This document shows positions 26,477-34,201 of a stretch of DNA of 64,000 nucleotides, piece after piece. How positions within the stretch are numbered: the first letter of the stretch is position 1; the number at the start of each line of letters is the position of its first letter. The notes under the pieces are model-generated. The model was not told where the DNA came from. It saw nothing but the letters and a program-made list of their open reading frames with translations, and did no database searches. This stretch comes from Thermococcus peptonophilus. Lineage in GTDB: Archaea > Methanobacteriota_B > Thermococci > Thermococcales > Thermococcaceae. The position numbers and the translations under genes are program-made. The stretch spans positions 1 to 64,000 of the forward strand of contig NZ_CP014750.1 in assembly GCF_001592435.1 (NCBI RefSeq), given 5' to 3'.

Positions 26477-26748
26477 TCTTCAATCCCCCAGACCTCGTCA
26501 AATTCGTCTTCAAGGCTCACTCCTTTGAGTTCCCCAAGTTTGGCGGGCTTCCCCTTTGCTCTTTTATACTTCCATTCCAGAAGTTCTTTTATCAGCTCCT
26601 CTTTACTTTTCTTGGGCATTATCACCAGTCCCCTATCCGTAGGCTCCACTATAACCTCCCCACCCTCTTTAATCCCGTAGGCCTCCCTGAAGACTTTGGG
26701 AATTACTATCTGGCCCTTTGGGCCGACCTTAAGGCGGATGCTAACCAC
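26473..26748 (-). CDS. AbrB/SpoVT-type antitoxin (VapB)
   Basis: 91-residue protein. RLKVGPKGQIVIPKVFREAYGIKEGGEVIVEPTDRGLVIMP is the swapped-hairpin AbrB DNA-binding domain; the C-terminal Lys/Glu-rich half should wrap the toxin. The start is taken as the GTG at 26748 because it begins the domain and is preceded by GGTGATACCA; the open frame upstream has no ribosome site. The inverted repeat at 26757-26771, overlapping the ribosome site, is a likely autoregulatory site. Confidence 0.85.
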   Translation of the reverse strand: MVSIRLKVGPKGQIVIPKVFREAYGIKEGGEVIVEPTDRGLVIMPKKSKEELIKELLEWKYKRAKGKPAKLGELKGVSLEDEFDEVWGIEE

Positions 26749-26756
26749 TGGTATCA

Positions 26757-26771
26757 CCAAGTATAACTTGG
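26757..26771. promoter_or_regulatory. inverted repeat upstream of the antitoxin gene
   Basis: CCAAGT-ATA-ACTTGG is a perfect dyad (6-bp arms, 3-bp centre) lying 8-23 bases before the GTG start, between a TATA-like CTTTTATGAG and the start. This is the expected place for repression by an AbrB-type antitoxin and its toxin complex. Confidence 0.5.
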
Positions 26772-26815
26772 AGTTTAACTCATAAAAGGGTTGCGCCGCG
26801 AAGAAGGGGGAAAGG

Positions 26816-27469
26816 TCAAGAGGAGAACGGGCTTTCTTTGAGCTTCTCTTTGACAAAACGGACTATCTTCTCAACGTCATCCCTTATCGTGTCTGGCTCA
26901 GGCCTCATCTGGACGTAGAAGACGTTCGTCTTCGGTGTCAGTGCTACGTGTTTGATGTTCTCTGGCTTTGAGAAACTTTCCACGAAGGATTTAAGCTTCT
27001 CAACGTCCCGCTTCTTCTCAAACAATGCTTCGTACTTCTTGCCCGCTATCTCGATTTCCTCCCTCTGCAGTAGCTCAACGTTCTCGATGTCTGGCCTGAG
27101 CCTGTAGTAACCCTTCTGGATGAGGTGAGCCTCGCGCTTGATCTGGGCGAAGGGTTTGACGACTATAAAGAGCTTGTCGTGTCTGCTCGTGACCAATGAA
27201 ATCGGGAAGTAGAGGATGCTGTGCCTTGGAAGGAGCGTGAGTGTGTATTCAAACTTCCTTATGTTGTCACGGTTTACCTTGTACTCCGCGCGGAAGCCAA
27301 TGTAACCGCCGAGCCACGTGTAGTTTTCGTCCTCCGGCTTCACGACGTCCTTGATCATCCTTATGTAGTGCTCCATGAGGATCAGGTTCATCTTCCTTCC
27401 GCGGTAGTACTGGATCACGGATATCCCCGCCAGCACAAAGATTATCGTAAACAGGAGCTGATTGTCCAT
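26816..27469 (-). CDS. membrane-anchored conserved protein of unknown function
   Basis: 217 residues: one N-terminal membrane helix (LLFTIIFVLAGISVIQYYRG), then a soluble alpha/beta domain rich in basic strands (RKFEYTLTLLPRHSILYFPISLV, DKLFIVVKPFAQIKREAHLI, KKYEALFEKKRDVEKLKSFVESF). The topology suggests a short outside end and a cytoplasmic domain. The start ATG has GGAGGAGGATTGAG, a very strong ribosome site, and lies two bases after the stop of the MIP18-like gene, so it is the last gene of the ArsA operon. No family recognised. Confidence 0.7.
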   Translation of the reverse strand: MDNQLLFTIIFVLAGISVIQYYRGRKMNLILMEHYIRMIKDVVKPEDENYTWLGGYIGFRAEYKVNRDNIRKFEYTLTLLPRHSILYFPISLVTSRHDKLFIVVKPFAQIKREAHLIQKGYYRLRPDIENVELLQREEIEIAGKKYEALFEKKRDVEKLKSFVESFSKPENIKHVALTPKTNVFYVQMRPEPDTIRDDVEKIVRFVKEKLKESPFSS

Positions 27470-27470
27470 C

Positions 27471-27755
27471 TCAATCCTCCTCCGGATAGTATCTCGTAAG
27501 ATTTCTGGCCTCGAGTATTTCAAGTTTTGGTACATCATCAAGGGCCTTAACCACATCTCTAACGATTCTCCACCTGACCGGCCAGCTGAGGGCGTTCTGG
27601 AACGGGTGCCGTATTCCCTCGGCGAGCCGGAGGTAAATTTTAACACCATCTTCGTCAACGGTAACCCTCTCAACGAGGCCCAGACTGACTATGTCCATCT
27701 CCGTTATGGGCTCCTTCACCCTGCGGAGTCTCTCATATATTTCCTCAGCGTTCAC
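27471..27755 (-). CDS. MIP18/DUF59 family protein
   Basis: 94 residues. VKEPITEMDIVSLGLVERVTVDEDGVKIYLRL is the DUF59 core found in SufT, PaaD and MIP18, proteins that serve iron-sulfur cluster assembly or delivery. The acidic Pro motif is EPITEMD rather than DPE. The family's conserved Cys is absent, since the protein has no cysteine at all, so a direct cluster-carrier role is doubtful. Its start overlaps the end of the ArsA-type gene by 11 nt, which suggests coupled translation. Confidence 0.82.
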   Translation of the reverse strand: MNAEEIYERLRRVKEPITEMDIVSLGLVERVTVDEDGVKIYLRLAEGIRHPFQNALSWPVRWRIVRDVVKALDDVPKLEILEARNLTRYYPEED

Positions 27756-28740
27756 CTATTATCGCCCCTCCAAGTTCTCTGAGCCTCTCCACGCCGCGGG
27801 GCTCTTCGGGAAAGATGGGTATCTTCACGATGTCAACTCCTTTGAACTTTTCAGAGACCTCCCTCAGCACTCTCTCCTGCGCCTCCAGTTTGGCTTTCAG
27901 TTCCGGAACTTTCCCCTTCAGCTCGAAGACCTTGTTCATTACTATCATGTTGAACGGAATCCTGAACTTTTTGAGGCTCTCGTAGGCCCTCTCAGTTTCA
28001 TACAGCGGGAGCATCTCGGGGTTCATAACGGCCACAACGCTCGTCTTATCCGGGTCAGTGAGGACACTCTCAACGAATGCTACTTCTTTCCTGTAGGCCT
28101 TTAGCTCCTTCATCACGGGGTCTTCCTCTTCCTTGGTGGGGAGCTTTATCCGCTCTCCTTCTACCACGAACTCCTGCTCGCCGTGGATGTTGGCTATCGC
28201 GGCCCTCCTCTCCAGAATTGCCCGCCGTATCTCGATGAGCTTGTCCGTCCAGATGAGTGATATCCTCGGGAGCGCGAGAACCCTGAGTGTCAGTCCCGTA
28301 GGGGGAGTGTCGAACACTATAACGTCCCATTCGTCACCCTTCATCAGTATCTCCTTTACAGCCTCCAGCGTTGCGTACTCCTCTATCCCCGGTGAAAAGC
28401 TGAGAACCTCGAAGTACTTTTCGAGGTTTATGACCGTCAGGTAGCGGTACATGTGCTTGAGGTTTTCCTCCAGGTGCTTCAGGTAGCTCTTTATCAGCTT
28501 TTCCATGTCCAGCTCGCTCGCGTAGAGATTCTCCGCTATCTTTTTTGGCTTATCTGAGAGCTTTTCCATGAGAACATCGCCGAGGTTGTGGGCAGGGTCT
28601 AAGGAGACTATCAGAGTTTTGTATCCCCTATCGGCGAGGGCAACAGCAGCTGCCGCAGAGCTTGTCGTCTTGCCGACTCCGCCTTTCCCTATGAAGAAAA
28701 CAACACGGTAGTCTTTCTTCGGCAGGAAGAATTCTCGCAT
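27745..28740 (-). CDS. ArsA/Get3-family ATPase
   Basis: 331-residue P-loop ATPase with the deviant Walker A FIGKGGVGKTTSSAAAA (about 15-31), switch I LDPAHNLGDV (about 48) and switch II DTPPTGLTLRVLALPR (about 142). It is a single ArsA domain, as in archaeal Get3 homologues that bind tail-anchored membrane proteins, and has no CxxC zinc motif. The start at 28740 follows GGTGGTGGCC. It sits in the middle of a five-gene operon with a MIP18-like protein, two related small proteins and a membrane-anchored protein. This setting does not match the classical arsenite pump (no ArsB). Confidence 0.9.
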   Translation of the reverse strand: MREFFLPKKDYRVVFFIGKGGVGKTTSSAAAAVALADRGYKTLIVSLDPAHNLGDVLMEKLSDKPKKIAENLYASELDMEKLIKSYLKHLEENLKHMYRYLTVINLEKYFEVLSFSPGIEEYATLEAVKEILMKGDEWDVIVFDTPPTGLTLRVLALPRISLIWTDKLIEIRRAILERRAAIANIHGEQEFVVEGERIKLPTKEEEDPVMKELKAYRKEVAFVESVLTDPDKTSVVAVMNPEMLPLYETERAYESLKKFRIPFNMIVMNKVFELKGKVPELKAKLEAQERVLREVSEKFKGVDIVKIPIFPEEPRGVERLRELGGAIIGER

Positions 28741-28750
28741 GGCCACCACC

Positions 28751-29032
28751 TCATGTGATTTCAAACATCCCCGCGAGCTCGCCGAGAATGTCGTCCATTT
28801 CAACGGCCCTTCTCTGCATCACGTACAGCTCGCGAGTCATGTGTGGGAGGAGCCTTATAACCAGAGTCGTTGGCGGACTCGGTATTCCTACGAATTCCCC
28901 CATGAGGGTGAGAGCGAAGACGTTCTCAAGCTCCCTAAGCTCAAACTCAAGGTATTCGGTTGAATTGTGCTTAAACGACTCTGCAAATCCTTTCAGGAAC
29001 GCCCTTATATTCTCAAGGACTCTTTTCGGCAT
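28751..29032 (-). CDS. small protein, paralogue of its upstream neighbour
   Basis: 93 residues. The core ELENVFALTLMGEFVG-PSPP and the following RLLPHMTRELYVM closely match the neighbour at 29045 (ELENIFALILFGDYVG and RLLPYVIRELYVM), so the two arose by duplication. Mostly helical, with amphipathic ends. No known domain recognised. It lies 11 nt before the ArsA-type gene and ahead of it in the same mRNA. The partner function is inferred only from position. Confidence 0.75.
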   Translation of the reverse strand: MPKRVLENIRAFLKGFAESFKHNSTEYLEFELRELENVFALTLMGEFVGIPSPPTTLVIRLLPHMTRELYVMQRRAVEMDDILGELAGMFEIT

Positions 29033-29044
29033 TTTTATTCCCCC

Positions 29045-29329
29045 TCAAACGCCTATCCATCCGGTTTTCAGGGAAACCTCTTTCTTGCTCTTCTGCTCCA
29101 TCACGTACAGCTCTCTAATGACGTATGGAAGGAGCCTGTATGTAAGCCCGGTTGGAGGGTGGGGCAGGCCTACGTAATCTCCAAAGAGTATGAGCGCGAA
29201 TATGTTTTCAAGCTCTTGCTCTTCCCATTTTATCCCCTGGATGTAGTACAGTTCAAATCCCCTGTGAAACTCCCAGAGGAAGCGGAGCGGGAGAGCGAGC
29301 TTTGAAACAATACCTCTGATTTTCCGCAT
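29045..29329 (-). CDS. small protein, first gene of the ArsA operon
   Basis: 94 residues with a basic N-terminal helix (MRKIRGIVSKLALPLRFLWEFHRGFELYYIQ) followed by the shared core ELENIFALILFGDYVGLPHPP and RLLPYVIRELYVM. It is homologous to the next gene downstream (spacing 12 nt). Both carry a Gly-x-Pro-x-Pro-Pro turn and an Arg-Glu-Leu-Tyr-Val-Met helix that might bind the ATPase or a membrane. A homotypic pair or heterodimer is plausible. Family not recognised. Confidence 0.72.
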   Translation of the reverse strand: MRKIRGIVSKLALPLRFLWEFHRGFELYYIQGIKWEEQELENIFALILFGDYVGLPHPPTGLTYRLLPYVIRELYVMEQKSKKEVSLKTGWIGV

Positions 29330-29337
29330 CCCTTGTC

Positions 29338-29369
29338 CCTCAAAAAAGGTTAAAAATATGCAAAGAACT
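29338..29369 (-). terminator. U-rich terminator after cstA
   Basis: After the cstA stop the minus strand reads two T runs (TATTTTTAACC and CCTTTTTTGAGG) just before the ribosome site of the next gene. They could end or attenuate the cstA mRNA. Confidence 0.45.
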
Positions 29370-31109
29370 TCAGGCCGCGGCTGCAGCGTACTCCTCTTCC
29401 GGCCTCTTCCAGGCGATGTAGAAGTCCCAGGCGAGGAGGAAGTTCAGGAGCAGGCCGATGAGGAGCGAGCCTTTGACCGCTATAAGGGTGCTTCCGCTCA
29501 GCGGCACTACTGCTATGTACCAGATCAGTGCTGCAGTCACCGTTATCCAGAGGAAGAGTGCCGGTATCAGGACGGCCCAGGACCACTTGCCGGCCCTCTG
29601 AACCTTGGCGGCCCAAAGGGCTGCAGTCATCATTGCTATGCTGGCCAGGAGCTGGTTCATTCCTGCGAAAGCCGGCCAGAGGACTTTGTAACCTGCACCC
29701 CATGCGAGCCAAGTGCCGAGACCTGCTATGATTATTGAGGCAACCCACTTGTTGGTGATGAACTTCCACACACCCTGGCTCGTGTCGGCGACCATTCCGA
29801 AGAGCTCCTGCCAGGCGAACCTTCCAAGCCTTGTGGCGGTGTCGAGGGAGGTCAGTGTGAAGGCCGAGACCCAGAGGGTAGCGAATGTCTTTCCAAAGGT
29901 CTCGCTTACGCCGTAGAACTCGCTGACGCCCTTAGCGTAGCCCCCGATGAAGGTTCCAAGACCGCCCTTGGTGATGTACTCTGTTGCCCACTTGGCTGGC
30001 TCAAGCCCGGTAAGCTGGACACCGTAGACCGCTATGGCCGTTATGACAATGGTTGAGAGGAAGCCCTCTGTGAACATGCCGCCGTAGCCAACGAGGAGGC
30101 CGTGGATCTCGTTGTCAAGCTGCTTGCTTGAAGTTCCGGAACCAACGAGGGAGTGGAAGCCGCTGAGCGCACCACACGCTATTATAAGCGGCACCGTCGG
30201 CCAGAACGGTGAGGGAACGGCCTTCGTACCCTTGATTACGTACGCGCTCCAGGATGTAAACGCTGGTGCAGTGAAGTCCTTAGCGAGAAGTACAAAGGCT
30301 ATGCCTCCGAAGAGCAGGCCGAACCAGAGGATGTATGCATTGAGGTAGTCCCTGGGCTGGAGGAGAATCCACACTGGGAGAGATGCGGCTACGATAATAT
30401 AGACCAGCAGAATTATGTTCCAGTAGTGGTATGCGGTGGTATACGCAGCGGAGCTTGTGTCGGTCTGACCATTAACGAAGACAAGCGGGTGGTTGAGGCC
30501 GATCCAAACAGATATGGCCAGCAGCACAAGTCCTATTACCGTTGCCACTGTGAAGTTCATCTTCATCTTGTAGAGTAGCCATCCAAGAATCACTGCCACC
30601 AAGAGGAAGAGCAGAGTTGCAGTTGCTGCCTCAGGGGTTATTGTCAGGAGTTTGGCAGTTACTGCGACGAACGCAGCCACAACGAGCAGGAGGGTAAACC
30701 ATATGTAGAGCTCGAATGCCACTCCCGTTCTCTTGCTCATGAGCTTTCCTGCGATCCACTGGACGGACTTACCATCGTAGCGAACCGATGACATCAATGC
30801 AAGGTAGTCATGGACGGCACCGATGAAGACGTTTCCGAACCAGACCCAGATCAGCCCTGGAAGCCAACCCCAGGCCATTGCCACCGCCGGGCCTACTATT
30901 GGTCCTGCACCGGCTATCGAAGCGAAGTGGTGCCCGTAGAGGACGAGCGGGTGTGCTGGAACGTAGTCAACGCCGTCGTAGAGCTTGTGGGCAGGCGTTG
31001 GCCTGTTGGGGTCGGCCTTAACGACCTTGTTCTGAAGGCTCTTACCGTAGGTGAAATACATGGCCACATATATTGCAGCGGCCAGCAGAACAATTACAGC
31101 CGAGTTCAT
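29370..31109 (-). CDS. CstA-family carbon-starvation transporter
   Basis: 579-residue membrane protein with about 15-16 helices. HPLVLYGHHFASIAGAGPIVGPAVA (about 57-80) is the CstA signature; FGNVFIGAVHDYLALMSSVRYDGKS and LVGSGTSSKQLDNE are also conserved. Family members import peptides or pyruvate in starving cells; here peptide uptake for fermentation is the likely role. The C-terminal tail ends in a run of Ala. The start at 31109 has GGAGGTGCAGAG. The TATA-like ACATTTAAGTA (near 31157-31167) and the palindrome AATGTACATT at 31140-31149 mark its promoter. Confidence 0.94.
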   Translation of the reverse strand: MNSAVIVLLAAAIYVAMYFTYGKSLQNKVVKADPNRPTPAHKLYDGVDYVPAHPLVLYGHHFASIAGAGPIVGPAVAMAWGWLPGLIWVWFGNVFIGAVHDYLALMSSVRYDGKSVQWIAGKLMSKRTGVAFELYIWFTLLLVVAAFVAVTAKLLTITPEAATATLLFLLVAVILGWLLYKMKMNFTVATVIGLVLLAISVWIGLNHPLVFVNGQTDTSSAAYTTAYHYWNIILLVYIIVAASLPVWILLQPRDYLNAYILWFGLLFGGIAFVLLAKDFTAPAFTSWSAYVIKGTKAVPSPFWPTVPLIIACGALSGFHSLVGSGTSSKQLDNEIHGLLVGYGGMFTEGFLSTIVITAIAVYGVQLTGLEPAKWATEYITKGGLGTFIGGYAKGVSEFYGVSETFGKTFATLWVSAFTLTSLDTATRLGRFAWQELFGMVADTSQGVWKFITNKWVASIIIAGLGTWLAWGAGYKVLWPAFAGMNQLLASIAMMTAALWAAKVQRAGKWSWAVLIPALFLWITVTAALIWYIAVVPLSGSTLIAVKGSLLIGLLLNFLLAWDFYIAWKRPEEEYAAAAA

Positions 31110-31139
31110 CTCTGCACCTCCATTTGAGTTTTGCACTCT

Positions 31140-31149
31140 AATGTACATT
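31140..31149. promoter_or_regulatory. 10-bp palindrome at the cstA start of transcription
   Basis: AATGTACATT is a perfect 10-bp palindrome placed just downstream of the TATA-like element and about where transcription should begin. Short for a site, so only a weak candidate. Confidence 0.25.
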
Positions 31150-31280
31150 TTCTGTACTTAAATGTCTTTCGGCAATGGGCTGAAGATATTTCGATTTTTA
31201 ACTAGAAAGCATAAGAGCAACTCTTTAGTGCTTTGTTAGAACTTTTCCAAAGGGATAAAAACGAAAAGGGCAACCAAAAG

Positions 31281-33080
31281 TCATCCCATTTCTATTAGTG
31301 GGTCGCCGGTGTTTACGGTGTCGCCTTCTTTGACCAAGATTTTCTTTACCACACCGTCTTTCGGCGCTGGAATCTCGTTCTCCATCTTCATCGCTTCCAG
31401 AATGAGGAGTCCTTGCCCAGTCTTGACTTGCTCGCCTTCCTTCACGAGCACTCTCAGGATTTTCCCAGGCATTGGGGCTGTAACAACACCCTCACCAGCG
31501 GGCACTGGAGTGGAAGCTGGCGCTGCAGGAGCGGGGGCAGGAGTTGAAACCGGAGACGGAGAAGCAGGAACACTTGAGGCGGAACTCTTTTGTGGTGCAG
31601 GAGCGGTTGCTCCAGCGCTTGCTATCTGGGGCAGATATCTAAGCGCGCTCAAATCGATTCCCTCAATCCCGACCTCAAACTCAACACCGTCCACATAGAG
31701 TTTGAACTTCTGGGCGGTAGGCGGCACTTCTGGAGTCTTTCTTCCCTCTTTCCTCACATCGAAGAACTCCAGCGCAACCTGCGGGAAGAGGCAGTACGTC
31801 AGGACGTCTTCCTCCGTTGCGGTATATCCCTTCTCCTCAAGCTCCTTCCTGCACTTTTCAAGCATCGGCTCCAGAAGGTCGGCTGGCCTGACCGTTATGG
31901 GCTCTTCGTCGCCCAGGATTTTCTTCTTGACTTCAGGGTTTATCTCCGCCGGAGGCCTTCCGTAAAGTCCCTTCACGTAGTCCTTGACCTGCTGGGTTAT
32001 CCTCTCGTACCTTCCAAAGAGGACATTGAGAACCGCCTGAGTGCCGACTATCTGGCTGGTAGGTGTGACGAGCGGCGGCCAGCCGAGGTCTTCCCTCACG
32101 CGGGGTATCTCCTCAAGGACTTCGTCGAGCTTATCCAGGGCGTTCATCTCCTTGAGCTGGCTTATGAGGTTAGAGAACATTCCACCCGGAACCTGGTACT
32201 TGAGGACGTAGGGGTTGACCATCAGCGCCTCTTTGTGGAGCAGTCCCCCGTACTTCTCCTCCAGGAGCTTCTTGAGGTAGCGCGAGACCTCGTGGATCAG
32301 CTCCCTGTCGATATATGACCCAACGGCCTCGGGGAGAGCGTGCCATATCGTCTGAATTCCCGGCTGCGCAGTACCGAATGCTAGGGGGCTTATTGCGGTG
32401 TCTATGAAGTCAGCCCCCGCTTCTACGGCCTTGAGGTAGGTGGCGACGGCCATTCCCGTAGTTGAGTGGGTGTGCACATTGACCGGAACACCGTAGGTCT
32501 CCTTTATCTCACTGACCAGTTCGTACGCCTTCCAAGGCGTCAGCAGGCCTGCCATATCCTTTATTGTTATGACATCCACGTCAAGGGCTAAAAGTTCCTC
32601 AACCTTCTTCATGTAGTACTCGAGTGTGAAAACCTTGCCTGTCGTGTATGCTATTGCCCCCTGAACCTCTGCTCCGACTTCTTTTGCCTTTCTTATCGCG
32701 ACTTCCATGTTCCTGACGTCGTTGAGGGCATCGAAAACGCGGAAGATGTCTATTCCGTTCTTATGTGCGAGCTCGACGAACTTTTCGACGACATCGTCTG
32801 GGTAGTGGCGGTAGCCGACGAGGTTCTGGCCCCTGAGAAGCATCTGGAGCTTCGTCTTCTTTATGTGTTCCCTCAGGAGGCGGAGCCTCTCCCAGGGGTC
32901 TTCCCTCAGGTAGCGGATGCAGACGTCGAAGGTCGCCCCTCCCCAGACTTCCATTGAGTAGAAGCCGATTCTGTCCATTTTCTCCGCTATGGGGAGCATA
33001 TCCTCTGTCCGAAGGCGCGTCGCTATTAGTGACTGGTGAGCATCCCTAAACGTCGTATCTATTATCTCCACCTTTCCCAT
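31281..33080 (-). CDS. biotin-dependent carboxyltransferase (OadA/PycB fusion with biotinyl domain)
   Basis: 599 residues in three parts. The TIM-barrel carboxyltransferase comes first (IIDTTFRDAHQSLIATRLRT at the start, WGGATFDVCIRYL, KDMAGLLTPWKAYELV with the carbamylation-site Lys, and VHTHSTTGMA metal-binding His residues). It is followed by the conserved PYC/OADA domain to about 470. A 50-residue Ala/Pro/Ser linker leads to a C-terminal biotinyl domain with EAMKMENEI, whose Lys takes biotin. It would move a carboxyl group between oxaloacetate and biotin, as pyruvate carboxylase subunit B or oxaloacetate decarboxylase alpha. The biotin carboxylase is not in this window, but the biotin ligase is 1.1 kb away. 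ATG at 33080 follows GGTGAGGAGA. Confidence 0.93.
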   Translation of the reverse strand: MGKVEIIDTTFRDAHQSLIATRLRTEDMLPIAEKMDRIGFYSMEVWGGATFDVCIRYLREDPWERLRLLREHIKKTKLQMLLRGQNLVGYRHYPDDVVEKFVELAHKNGIDIFRVFDALNDVRNMEVAIRKAKEVGAEVQGAIAYTTGKVFTLEYYMKKVEELLALDVDVITIKDMAGLLTPWKAYELVSEIKETYGVPVNVHTHSTTGMAVATYLKAVEAGADFIDTAISPLAFGTAQPGIQTIWHALPEAVGSYIDRELIHEVSRYLKKLLEEKYGGLLHKEALMVNPYVLKYQVPGGMFSNLISQLKEMNALDKLDEVLEEIPRVREDLGWPPLVTPTSQIVGTQAVLNVLFGRYERITQQVKDYVKGLYGRPPAEINPEVKKKILGDEEPITVRPADLLEPMLEKCRKELEEKGYTATEEDVLTYCLFPQVALEFFDVRKEGRKTPEVPPTAQKFKLYVDGVEFEVGIEGIDLSALRYLPQIASAGATAPAPQKSSASSVPASPSPVSTPAPAPAAPASTPVPAGEGVVTAPMPGKILRVLVKEGEQVKTGQGLLILEAMKMENEIPAPKDGVVKKILVKEGDTVNTGDPLIEMG

Positions 33081-33225
33081 TCTCCTCACCTTAGTTTTTA
33101 TTTCTCATAGCAGTTTTTAATGTTGTCGGCTTTTGACGATGAAATTTTAGGCATTGAACGAGCAAAATAGTACTCCCGTGTCCCTTATGAAAACTGCTGA
33201 ACATAAAGGAACATCAGAGTGATTA

Positions 33226-33271
33226 TTTCATTGAAAAAGTGTCCAAATCAATGAAAAAAGATAGAACCGGG
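33226..33271 (-). terminator. hairpin and U tract after the aldolase gene
   Basis: Just beyond the stop the minus strand has a T6 run and then a perfect 9-bp inverted repeat, TCAATGAAA at 33248-33256 with TTTCATTGA at 33226-33234, spacer 13 nt including a second T run. It looks like a 3'-end element for the aldolase mRNA. Confidence 0.5.
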
Positions 33272-34117
33272 TCAAATTAGCCCCTCGGCCTTTGCAGCCT
33301 CTTCCGGATCCTCGTTTCTGTGGATAACTCTTATGAGGGCCTTTATCATCGGCTCCGGGTTCTCGCGCTGGAAGATGTTCCTTCCGACGACAGCTCCGGC
33401 CCCTCCAGCCTCGATGACCTCCCAAACAACATTTAGGAAGTCCAAGGGGTTCTCTGTCTTCGCTCCTCCGCTGAGGAGAACGGGAACGCCAGCGGCGGCA
33501 TCAACGACCTTGGCGAAGGTCTCCTTTGATCCCGTCCAGTAGGTCTTTATCATGTCGGCCCCGGTCTCAGCCGCGGCCCTTGCACCGTACATGACGACGC
33601 GGTAGTCCTCCTTTCTGCCGTACTTCTCGTTGATGTACGGACCCCTTGGATAAGCGAACTGAACCACCGGGAAGCCGAGGTCGTGGGCGTAGCTCGCTAT
33701 CTCCGCGAACTGGCGCATCATAACGTCCTCCTGCGGTGAGCCCCAGTAAACGGTTGCCGCTATCGCATCGGCACCGAGCTTTATCGCGTCATCAACAAAA
33801 CCCAGCTGGCTCTGGAGGAGCTGTTCTTCCTTCGGCCTGAGGTTGGTCTTGCTGGTGAGCTTTACCATAAGACCCCTATCCGACTTGACCTCATCGCCGG
33901 CCATCCTGACGATACCTGGAAGCATCATGACGCCGTCAATGCCTGCCCTAACAACTTTTCTAATGATAATCCTCGGGTTAATGTGCTCCCAGACGGGCTC
34001 GAAATCAGTCGGCCCGTGCTCGAAGCCGTGGTCCATAGCGAATATCAAAGCCCTCCCGTCCCTGCGGAAGAACCTCTTAAGCCTTCTCCTAATACCAACG
34101 CTCTGGTATGCGTCCAT
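33272..34117 (-). CDS. class I fructose-1,6-bisphosphate aldolase (archaeal DhnA type)
   Basis: 281-residue TIM barrel of the archaeal aldolase family. [11 protein letters not shown] (about 30-40) is the conserved first loop, [18 protein letters not shown] (about 190) holds the Schiff-base Lys, and [12 protein letters not shown] and [12 protein letters not shown] bind phosphate. It joins or splits the triose phosphates in both glycolysis and gluconeogenesis. The ATG at 34117 follows GGTGATTAGT and gives the usual length; an open frame upstream is not translated. The promoter carries the Thermococcales glycolytic motif at 34121-34137, so sugar-dependent control by Tgr/TrmBL1 is expected. Confidence 0.95.
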   Translation of the reverse strand: MDAYQSVGIRRRLKRFFRRDGRALIFAMDHGFEHGPTDFEPVWEHINPRIIIRKVVRAGIDGVMMLPGIVRMAGDEVKSDRGLMVKLTSKTNLRPKEEQLLQSQLGFVDDAIKLGADAIAATVYWGSPQEDVMMRQFAEIASYAHDLGFPVVQFAYPRGPYINEKYGRKEDYRVVMYGARAAAETGADMIKTYWTGSKETFAKVVDAAAGVPVLLSGGAKTENPLDFLNVVWEVIEAGGAGAVVGRNIFQRENPEPMIKALIRVIHRNEDPEEAAKAEGLI

Positions 34118-34120
34118 ACT

Positions 34121-34137
34121 AATCACCGAGAGTGATA
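34121..34137 (-). promoter_or_regulatory. Thermococcales glycolytic motif (Tgr/TrmBL1 operator) of the aldolase gene
   Basis: TATCACTCTCGGTGATT on the minus strand matches the known consensus TATCAC-N5-GTGATA at all but the last base. It overlaps the downstream end of the TATA element (TTTAATATAT, 34135-34144) and ends three bases before the ATG. Sites downstream of TATA are repressing in known glycolytic genes. Confidence 0.85.
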
Positions 34138-34201
34138 TATTAAAGGGGAATTTAAGGTTTTCCATCGTTAACGGTTTAAACTCATTGATCAACTGGAAGG
34201 C

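Noticed and set aside
33130-33205. C/D box guide RNA suggested by CGATGA and CTGA
   Set aside because: Box C has a mismatch, spacing is long, and no D' or C' pair is convincing.
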